This document shows positions 1 through 5,509 of a stretch of 11,635 nt of DNA, one piece after another. A program made the translations under genes and the position numbers. Below the pieces are notes generated by a model. That model did not search any database. It saw only the letters and a list, made by a program, of their open reading frames with translations, and was not told the origin of the DNA. Source of the stretch: RPQJ01 sp036277615. GTDB lineage: Bacteria > Pseudomonadota > Gammaproteobacteria > Steroidobacterales > Steroidobacteraceae. Every line of letters begins with the position of its first letter. Position 1 is the first letter of the stretch. The DNA lies in NCBI GenBank assembly GCA_036277615.1, contig DASUMQ010000035.1, positions 1-11,635 of the forward strand, given 5' to 3'.

Positions 1-2
1 CG

Positions 3-140
3 AGTTTCGGCGGCAGCAAGCCGGAACTCGCTCAGGCGCGGTGCTTCGAGCGCGTGATCCGGATGTTGTTCTCGGGCGACATGTCGGTTTTCGGAGCCCG
101 AAACAATCATCCGGATCGCGCGCCAGAACCGTCCGCTTGA
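3..140 (+). CDS. C-terminal tail of an unidentified protein (partial, tentative)
   Basis: An open frame enters from the left edge (first whole codon at base 3) and ends at TGA 138-140, giving about 45 residues. Its first 25 codons end almost entirely in G or C, as real genes here do, and the peptide (for example KPELAQARCFERVIRMLF) looks like ordinary protein rather than an arginine-rich shadow. I do not recognise the family. The second half of the frame runs through the large hairpin at 50-123, so the true gene may end elsewhere: another frame stops at 55-57, just where the hairpin begins. It would converge on the MFS gene that ends at 190. The call depends on sequence to the left of the window. 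Confidence 0.35.
   Translation, partial: SFGGSKPELAQARCFERVIRMLFSGDMSVFGARNNHPDRAPEPSA
50..123. repeat. Long imperfect hairpin (27 paired bases) between converging genes
   Basis: Bases 50-77 pair with 96-123. The stem has 27 pairs, broken only by one bulged base on each side (C71 and T107) and one G-T wobble (55/118). The core arm GATCCGGATG (56-65) pairs perfectly with 108-117, and TCGGGC (72-77) with 96-101. The loop is 18 bases (78-95). No T-run follows on either strand, so it is not a classical intrinsic terminator. It may be a REP-type element, a bidirectional transcript-end hairpin, or part of the tail of the left-edge gene. The pairing is seen directly; the role is inferred. Confidence 0.7.
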
Positions 141-189
141 ATGCGGCCGGGAATCACAACGTCACGCGCAAGACGCCGACTCCGCGAAC

Positions 190-1500
190 CTACTTCTCCC
201 AGTCACGTTCGAGCCGTCGCGCGGAGAGCAGGAACAACGAAGCGGCGACGACGTAGAACACCGTGCCGGAGAGGATCGCGTAACGCAGCGAGTCCGCACC
301 GAAGCGCGCCGAGAGCATGTCCGAAATGGCGCCGAGCATCACGGTGCCGAGACCGATGCCGATCAGGTTGTTGATGAACAGGAACACCGCGGACGCCGTG
401 GCGCGCATGCCGGACGGCACGACGTGCTGGATCGCGGAAAGCACCGGTCCGAGCCAGACCAGACCGAGCGCGGTCGGCACCAGGAACAGGGCGAAGGACA
501 GTGCGAGCGAGGTCGTCGTGACCGCGGCCACGTAGAAAGGCAGGGTGAGGAGGAACGCCGTTGCCGGGATCATTGCGTACGCCCGGCGCTTCCCGGCGCC
601 GAAGCGGTCGGCCGACCAGCCGCCGAGCCAGATGCCGGCCATGCCGCCGACGAGCAGGATCGCCGCGAAATACAGCGACGCCTGCAGCAACGTCAGTCCG
701 TGGGTGCGCACGAAGAACGACGGCAACCAGAAGAACAGGCCGTAGCCCATCATAGAGGAGGCCGAGGCCCCGAGCGAAAGGCCCCAGAACGAGGGCTTGC
801 CGAGCAGCACGCGCAACACTTCACGCAGGCTCGCGGGTCTCGCGGCGGCGCCGGTCGGGTCGTACCGGCCGCGCGCCGGTTCCCGCACGACCAGCTTGAA
901 GATCGGCGCGAGCACGACGCCCGCGATGCCGACGGCCATGAACGCCGTGCGCCAGTCGATCAGCGAGGCGATCAGGCCGCCGAAGAAAATGCCGAGCGCG
1001 CTCCCGAGCGGAATGCCGAACGAGTACACCGCGAGCGCGCGGGCCCTCTGTTCGGACGGGAAGTAGTCGGCGACCAGCGAATACGCGGGCGCCACCCCGC
1101 CGGCTTCGCCGACGCCGACGCCGAGGCGCGCGAGGAACAGCTGCGTGAAGTTCTGTGCGAATCCGCAGACAGCCGTCATCGCGCTCCAGACCACGAGCGC
1201 GATCGACATGATGACCGTGCGGTTCGCGCGGTCGGCGAGCATCGCGATCGGGATGCCGAGCAGCGTGTAGAACAATGCGAACGCGAGCCCGCCCATCAGG
1301 CCGAGCTGCGTGTCGGTGAGGCCGAGGTCTGCCTTGATGGGGATCGCGAGGATGCCGACGATCTGGCGATCGATGAAGTTGAACGTGTAGACGAGCACCA
1401 GCATCACGAGCACGAGCGCCCGGTACCGCGGCGACTCGGCCGCAGCGACAGCCGGCGGCTTCACGACCTCGCCGGACGCAGCCTCAGGTCCGGTCGGCAT
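190..1500 (-). CDS. Spinster-like MFS transporter
   Basis: A 436-residue inner-membrane carrier of the major facilitator superfamily, full length for a 12-helix transporter. The first helix region (YTFNFIDRQIVGILAIPIK, about residues 38-56) and the following TQLGLMGGLAFALFYTLLG are typical of the spinster-like branch common in proteobacteria. The loop between helices 2 and 3 carries the MFS motif DRANR, with a second copy (SADRFGAGKRR) in the C-terminal half. The substrate cannot be read from sequence; characterised spinster-type members carry lipids, sphingolipid derivatives or organic acids. The ATG at 1498-1500 has no strong ribosome site and lies inside the last codons of the upstream esterase gene (17-base overlap), which suggests translational coupling. 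By position it could import products of that secreted esterase, but this is inference. It is the last gene of a minus-strand run and ends facing the hairpin at 50-123. Confidence 0.92.
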   Translation of the reverse strand: MPTGPEAASGEVVKPPAVAAAESPRYRALVLVMLVLVYTFNFIDRQIVGILAIPIKADLGLTDTQLGLMGGLAFALFYTLLGIPIAMLADRANRTVIMSIALVVWSAMTAVCGFAQNFTQLFLARLGVGVGEAGGVAPAYSLVADYFPSEQRARALAVYSFGIPLGSALGIFFGGLIASLIDWRTAFMAVGIAGVVLAPIFKLVVREPARGRYDPTGAAARPASLREVLRVLLGKPSFWGLSLGASASSMMGYGLFFWLPSFFVRTHGLTLLQASLYFAAILLVGGMAGIWLGGWSADRFGAGKRRAYAMIPATAFLLTLPFYVAAVTTTSLALSFALFLVPTALGLVWLGPVLSAIQHVVPSGMRATASAVFLFINNLIGIGLGTVMLGAISDMLSARFGADSLRYAILSGTVFYVVAASLFLLSARRLERDWEK

Positions 1501-2551
1501 TGGCCGCGTCCGTTCGGGCCCGACCCATCAAGTCGTCGATCATGGCGCGGACGACCTCGATCTGCGGGCCATTCCTGGTCGCATAGCCAGAACCTTCGTA
1601 ACCCCACCAGTCCCAGCAGCCGAGCGGGTTGAGCGGCTGCATCGTGGGCTTCAGCTGCGGGAAGAGCACGACGACCCGGCCGGCCTCCGCCGCCGCGAGG
1701 TAACCACTGCGTCGCACGAATGCATCGCCGACCTCGGTCGCGCCCTGCTTGCAGCCGTGGAAGACCACGTGCAGCCGGCAGGGCGTAGCCGCGCCTTCTT
1801 TGCAGCCTTCGGGCACGTACAGCCAGCCCTGGTCGCCGAACGACACGCTGCCCGCCGTTGCCGCATACGTGCGCTGGTCGAACGTTCGTAGCGCTGCCAG
1901 GTTCGCCTTCGCCGGGACGGATCCGAGCGGCCCATAGAGGTGTTCGAGCAGTGCGCGCGCCGCGTCGTAGCCGCAGTTCGCGACATACGGGGGTTCACCG
2001 ACCGCGCAGGGCGACGCATCGGGTGCTGCGGTCGGGAAGTTGTGGCCCGCACCCTCGCGCTCGATGCGCACCAGGTTCGCGGGTCGGGTGCGCGCGCGAT
2101 AGTAGCGCTCGAGCGCGTCGGCCACGGTCACGTGCACGTGCGGATCCGCCGCGCCGCGGTACAGCCAGACCCGGTCGTCGGCCATGCCGGAAGCCGGATC
2201 GACGCTGCCTTCGCGTGCGAATCGGTCCGCGTGCTGCAGCAGGGCTTCCACGGGAATTGCGGCGCCATTCTTCATGCAGCGCCCGAGCGCATTGCCGATC
2301 GCGTCTTCGGCGCAGTAGTACGGCGGCGCAGCAACGACCGCGACGCCGTGCACCAGGGTCGAGTGCGCCGTGTGGAACTGCACGGCCATGGCGCCCCCGG
2401 AGGAAAGCCCGGACACCGTGACGGCGTTCGGATCGAGCGGCAGCGGCGCGAGCCGCGACGCAGCGGTCTGCTCGGCCTCCGCGCGGGCCGCCAGGCCCAG
2501 CAATATCAATGCGACCGCGGCCGGTCGCTGCGTCTTGGTGCGCGGCAACAC
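1484..2551 (-). CDS. Secreted PHB depolymerase-family esterase, circularly permuted type
   Basis: A 355-residue alpha/beta-hydrolase esterase of the poly(3-hydroxybutyrate) depolymerase family, expected to cleave polyhydroxyalkanoate or related ester oligomers outside the cytoplasm. The GTG start at 2549-2551 is supported by GGGGGA about 4 bases upstream. Residues 1-27 form a signal peptide (Lys/Arg start, hydrophobic ALILLGLAA, cleavage near AEA-E). The nucleophile box GLSSGG puts Ser50 near the N terminus; candidate Asp136 (GAADPHV) and His170 (GAGHNFP) follow, then FHGCKQG (Cys267) and an aromatic patch NPLGCWDWWGY (309-318). This order matches the single-domain, circularly permuted fungal enzyme of Penicillium funiculosum (Ser39, Asp121, His155, Cys250, as I recall them); the Asp-His spacing of 34 is identical. 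No separate substrate-binding domain follows, so soluble oligomers or another ester are also possible substrates. It overlaps the MFS gene by 17 bases. Confidence 0.88.
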   Translation of the reverse strand: MLPRTKTQRPAAVALILLGLAARAEAEQTAASRLAPLPLDPNAVTVSGLSSGGAMAVQFHTAHSTLVHGVAVVAAPPYYCAEDAIGNALGRCMKNGAAIPVEALLQHADRFAREGSVDPASGMADDRVWLYRGAADPHVHVTVADALERYYRARTRPANLVRIEREGAGHNFPTAAPDASPCAVGEPPYVANCGYDAARALLEHLYGPLGSVPAKANLAALRTFDQRTYAATAGSVSFGDQGWLYVPEGCKEGAATPCRLHVVFHGCKQGATEVGDAFVRRSGYLAAAEAGRVVVLFPQLKPTMQPLNPLGCWDWWGYEGSGYATRNGPQIEVVRAMIDDLMGRARTDAANADRT

Positions 2552-2566
2552 TGATCCCCCTGCGAG

Positions 2567-2589
2567 GCCCGCGCAGGTACCGCGCGGGC
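2567..2589. repeat. Inverted repeat in the leader of the PHB-depolymerase-like gene
   Basis: GCCCGCGC (2567-2574) and GCGCGGGC (2582-2589) form a perfect 8-bp stem around AGGTACC. It lies 15 bases upstream of the GTG start at 2551, just before the ribosome site in the transcript. It could be an operator or a leader hairpin that limits translation. In GC-rich DNA such a short stem may also be chance. Confidence 0.4.
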
Positions 2590-2592
2590 GCC

Positions 2593-2623
2593 ATTATTCA
2601 ACGACTGTTCAAATATCGGCCAA
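2593..2623 (-). promoter_or_regulatory. Possible promoter of the esterase-MFS gene pair
   Basis: On the minus strand, TTGGCC (2618-2623) is followed after 19 bases by AATAAT (2593-2598), about 42 bases before the GTG start. This is the only AT-rich patch in the 117-base gap behind the alpha/beta hydrolase gene. The spacing is longer than ideal and the -35 box is weak, so the two downstream genes may instead be read through from the hydrolase promoter. Confidence 0.3.
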
Positions 2624-2668
2624 CGCTGGGGCAAACGCAAGAACATCGTCTTTCGTGCGAACCGGCGA

Positions 2669-3997
2669 TTACCGCGGCGGGACGGGGTTGGCACGGAGCA
2701 ACGACAGGTTCTCGGCGTGTCTTCGCTGGAAGCCCTTCCACAGGGTCACGCCATCGCCGCCGGGGCTGTAGGCCCCCCACGCCGTGCCGGGCGGCGCCTG
2801 CCATGCGCCCTCGGACGCGTCTTCGACGAGGCCGTCGAGGTAAGTCGCACGGCTGGCGTCGGTCCGCACGTATCGGTCGAGGAACGCGGTGACGAAGTGC
2901 AGGCTGATACCGATCAGCCGGTCCTTGCGCCAGACCGGGTCCTCGAACCAGTCCTGGTTCCAGAGCGAGGTGCGCATCTCGCGCGGGGCGGGCCCGAGCC
3001 CCAGTGCGTGACCGCCGCCGTGGAACGTAAGCAGGTACCGCTCCGCACGGGTGGCCTGGTCGAAGAACGCACGCGCGCCGCTGTCGTACGGCACCGTGAG
3101 GTCGCGGTCCCCGGCGATCAGCAGCAACGGCACGCGAATCCCGGCGAGCCCAGCAGCGCCCCAGGCACCGAAGGCGCCGCCGGCGGGGGCAATCGCGACG
3201 ATCGCCTTGACGTTGTCGACGCGCATGGCCGCTTGCGCGGCGCCGCCACGCACGTAGGGCGACAAAGCGCCCCCCGGCACCATGGCCGCGATGGCGCTCG
3301 TGGGGTCGAGCGTGGCGCCGCCGGCCGTGAGCACGCCGTAGCCGCCCATCGAGTAGCCGATCAGGGCGGTCCGTGACACGTCGACGAGTCCTTCGTCGGC
3401 GAGCGTGCGCTGCAACTCGCCGACGACGAACGTGATGTCGAGCGGTCGCCGCAGCAATGCGTGCGGCAGGCCCGCGGGATTCAGGTACTGGTCGTCGTGA
3501 CGAATGCCCGCGACGACGTACCCCTTGGACGCGAGATTCTCGGTGAGCCAGCTCATCGCGACGGGCACGTTGCCGTAGCCGTGCGAGACGACTACGAACG
3601 GGTGGCGTCCCGGCGCAGGTTTGGCGTCGCGCACGGCCAGGCCGGGGATCCGGAACTTCGACGGTGGCGCGGGCGGTTCCGAGTCCATCGCGTCCTCGTA
3701 GATCACCGGCGTTGCACCCGACGCGTGCGTCGCGGGATACCAGACTTCGACCGTGAGTCGGCGGTCCCGTGTCGGTGCGGTCTGGGTCGCCTTATCGAAG
3801 GCGGCCACGTCGAGCTGCGCGGCCTGCACGAGCGTGAGCGTGCGCAGTCCGACGGCGTGCGGTCCGAGCGCCGCGAGCTCTGGCGCGTCCATCGCGGGCC
3901 GGCTCGGAGGTTCATCGGCCTGGGACGCAACGGCCGCGCCCAACCCCACCGTGCAGCAAAGGATGCCGACCGGAAGTCCTGCGATTCTGCGTTGCAT
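2669..3997 (-). CDS. Secreted alpha/beta hydrolase, PAF-acetylhydrolase/dienelactone hydrolase-like
   Basis: A serine hydrolase of 442 residues from the start chosen here. The frame is open upstream to 4108, but ATG 3995-3997 has a ribosome site (GAGGGAG, about 10 bases upstream) and begins a clear signal peptide (Arg-Arg, then GLPVGILCCTVGLGAAVA, cleavage near ASQA). The region upstream has no signal character and contains a promoter-like box. Motifs in the chosen numbering are VEVWYPA (83-89) and VVVSHGYGN (135-143, oxyanion loop), both usual in this family. These are followed by the nucleophile elbow GYSMGG (Ser216), IAGDRDLTVPY (likely Asp299) and FHGGGHALG (likely His330). The likely role is hydrolysis of short acyl or phospholipid-type esters in the periplasm or outside the cell; the true substrate is unknown. 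It is the first of three same-strand genes and is divergent from the GlpT-like gene. Confidence 0.87.
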   Translation of the reverse strand: MQRRIAGLPVGILCCTVGLGAAVASQADEPPSRPAMDAPELAALGPHAVGLRTLTLVQAAQLDVAAFDKATQTAPTRDRRLTVEVWYPATHASGATPVIYEDAMDSEPPAPPSKFRIPGLAVRDAKPAPGRHPFVVVSHGYGNVPVAMSWLTENLASKGYVVAGIRHDDQYLNPAGLPHALLRRPLDITFVVGELQRTLADEGLVDVSRTALIGYSMGGYGVLTAGGATLDPTSAIAAMVPGGALSPYVRGGAAQAAMRVDNVKAIVAIAPAGGAFGAWGAAGLAGIRVPLLLIAGDRDLTVPYDSGARAFFDQATRAERYLLTFHGGGHALGLGPAPREMRTSLWNQDWFEDPVWRKDRLIGISLHFVTAFLDRYVRTDASRATYLDGLVEDASEGAWQAPPGTAWGAYSPGGDGVTLWKGFQRRHAENLSLLRANPVPPR

Positions 3998-4134
3998 CGT
4001 CGTTCTACTCCCTCGGTCTCTCGGTACTATAGCGAACGCACGCAACACCAAGGCGCCGCCGCGGTCGTCGGACCGGAGTCGACGATGCGCGCGGAAGTCG
4101 CCGTGCACTCACGTGAGGGGGACTGGCAGGGGTG
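3998..4134. promoter_or_regulatory. Divergent promoter region, hydrolase and GlpT-like genes
   Basis: This 137-base gap separates two divergent genes and should hold both promoters. On the minus strand TATAGT (complement of 4026-4031) lies 28 bases before the hydrolase ATG and is a good -10 box; no strong -35 box is seen (GCCTTG at 17 bases spacing). On the + strand the overlapping bases 4025-4030 read TACTAT, a weaker -10, which would give the transporter a leader of about 95 bases. A shared, two-way -10 element is therefore possible. A purine run at 4115-4122 (GAGGGGGA) and AGGGG at 4128-4132 precede the transporter start. Confidence 0.4.
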
Positions 4135-5430
4135 ATGGACGCACGGGCGCCGGTCGATCGGCAAGGCGTCGAGTACAAGCGGCTGCGCCGACAGGTGTTC
4201 GTCGCAATCTACGTCGGTTACGCGGCGTACTACCTCGTGCGCATGAACCTGTCGCTAGCGGCGCCCGACATCCTGCGCGAGTACCCGGGATACACCAAGG
4301 CGCAGCTCGGCCTCGCGATGACGGCGCTCGCCATCGCCTACGGCCTGTCGAAGTTCCTGATGGGGGCGGTCTCGGACCGCAGCAATCCGCGCTGGTTCAT
4401 GCCGCTCGGGCTGCTGCTGTCGGCGTCGGTGACCGCGTCGTTCGGGCTCGTGCCGGGCATCTACACGTCGATCACCCTGGTGGTCGTGCTGCAGGCGCTG
4501 AACGGCTGGTTCAACGGCATGGGCTGGCCCGCGTGCGGCAAGACGATGGTGCACTGGTTCAGCGCGCACGAGCGCGGCCGTGTGGTCTCGCTCTGGAACA
4601 CCGCGCACAACGTGGGGGGAGGCCTGGTCGCGGTGCTCGCCGCCGCCGGCGTCATGTTGTTCGGCGACTGGGGCGCCAAGTTCTACTTCAACGCCGTCGT
4701 CGCGGCCGGGATCGCGGTGGTCGTGTACGTGCTGCTGCGCGACACGCCGGAGAACTGCGGGCTGCCACCCGTCGAGGTCTACCGCAACGACCGCCCGAAC
4801 GGTGCGGTCCTGGAACCGGAGCGCACGCTCGGCTTTCGCGAAATCTTCCTCGGTCACGTGCTGAACAATCGGCTGCTGTGGGCGATCGCGGTGGCGAACG
4901 CGTTCGTCTATTTCGTGCGCTACGGCGTGCAGAACTGGATCCCGACGTACCTCGAGACGGCCAAGGGGTTCTCGTTCAGCCAGTCGAGCATCGCGTGGTT
5001 CCTGTTCGAGTACGCCGCGATTCCGGGCACGCTGCTCTGCGGCTGGATGTCCGACCGGATCTTCGACGGTCGCCGCGCGCCGGCGACGATGCTGTTCATG
5101 GCGCTCACGCTCGTCGGCATCGTGATCTACGGCCTCAACCACAGCGGGCCGATCTGGATCGACTGGATCGCGCTGATCACGATCGGCTTCTTCGTCTACG
5201 GACCGATCATGATGATCGGCCTGCACGCGCTCGAACTCGTGCCGAAGAAGGCCGCGGGCACGGCCGCGGGCTTCACGGGCTTCTTCGGTTACGCGTTCGG
5301 CTCGGCGATCGCCGGCGCCGGCGTCGGCCTGATCGCGGATCACTGGGGCTGGAGCGGCGTGTTCCTCACGATGATCGCGTGCTGCCTGCTCTCGATGGCG
5401 TTCGTATCACTGACGTTGCGCAGAAAATAG
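4135..5430 (+). CDS. GlpT-family organophosphate:phosphate antiporter
   Basis: A 12-helix inner-membrane MFS carrier of the OPA family, very close in motif content to glycerol-3-phosphate transporter GlpT, which takes up glycerol-3-phosphate in exchange for inorganic phosphate. ATG 4135 follows directly on an in-frame GTG at 4132, and either may be used. Numbered from the GTG, the GlpT signatures are GYAAYYLVRMN (29-39), SDRSNPR (81-87), WNTAHNVGGG (155-164), RDTPENCGLPP (203-213), FVRYGVQNW (261-269) and LHALELVPKKAAGTAAGFTG near the end. The E. coli GlpT binding-site residues Arg45, His165 and Arg269 correspond to Arg37, His159 and Arg263, all conserved. This favours a glycerol-3-phosphate or similar phosphate-ester substrate. 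No glpD, glpK or glpQ is in the window. The protein ends about 14 residues earlier than E. coli GlpT by alignment offset, with its stop in a GAAAATAG that is repeated in the adjacent inverted repeat. Confidence 0.93.
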   Translation: MDARAPVDRQGVEYKRLRRQVFVAIYVGYAAYYLVRMNLSLAAPDILREYPGYTKAQLGLAMTALAIAYGLSKFLMGAVSDRSNPRWFMPLGLLLSASVTASFGLVPGIYTSITLVVVLQALNGWFNGMGWPACGKTMVHWFSAHERGRVVSLWNTAHNVGGGLVAVLAAAGVMLFGDWGAKFYFNAVVAAGIAVVVYVLLRDTPENCGLPPVEVYRNDRPNGAVLEPERTLGFREIFLGHVLNNRLLWAIAVANAFVYFVRYGVQNWIPTYLETAKGFSFSQSSIAWFLFEYAAIPGTLLCGWMSDRIFDGRRAPATMLFMALTLVGIVIYGLNHSGPIWIDWIALITIGFFVYGPIMMIGLHALELVPKKAAGTAAGFTGFFGYAFGSAIAGAGVGLIADHWGWSGVFLTMIACCLLSMAFVSLTLRRK

Positions 5431-5433
5431 GCG

Positions 5434-5509
5434 CGGAAAATAGGGACACTCCGAATTTTCGGGCTCGCTAACGGCGAGCGACGAAAATTCGGAGTGTCCC
5501 TATTTTCCG
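5434..5509. repeat. 28-bp perfect inverted repeat, REP-like, at the convergent gene ends
   Basis: Bases 5434-5461 are the exact reverse complement of 5482-5509 (arm begins CGGAAAATAGGGACACTCCG). The 20-base centre holds a further 6-bp stem, GCTCGC (5463-5468) with GCGAGC (5474-5479), loop TAACG. The AT-rich arms contrast with the GC-rich surroundings. The right arm gives the final Lys codon and TAG of the minus-strand PHP gene (stop 5500-5502). The GlpT-like gene stops in GAAAATAG (5423-5430), an 8-base direct repeat of 5436-5443. The element should act as a two-way transcript-end hairpin. Its form resembles REP elements mobilised by RAYT (Y1) transposases; no such transposase is in the window, so that origin is inferred. 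Confidence 0.9.

Noticed and set aside
424..1632. 402-residue + strand open frame opposite the spinster-like MFS gene
   Set aside because: Highly charged, Arg/Glu/His-rich composition with no motif; the opposite strand encodes a clear transporter. It is a GC-bias shadow.
3998..4108. Longer N terminus for the alpha/beta hydrolase (start at 4108)
   Set aside because: The extra 37 residues are Arg-rich and would bury the signal peptide; ATG 3997 has a ribosome site, and a -10-like box lies inside the extension.
4255..5343. 362-residue minus-strand open frame inside the GlpT-like gene
   Set aside because: Composition is dominated by Arg, Asp, His and Glu with no recognisable domain; it mirrors the codon pattern of the real gene.
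3753..5471. 572-residue + strand frame overlapping the hydrolase and the GlpT-like gene
   Set aside because: An arginine-rich frame shifted by one from the GlpT-like gene; no motif, and it crosses two real genes on opposite strands.
5434..5509. Ends of an insertion sequence or integron attachment site
   Set aside because: The whole element is 76 bases with no transposase and no flanking target duplication that I can see; a REP-like palindrome fits better.
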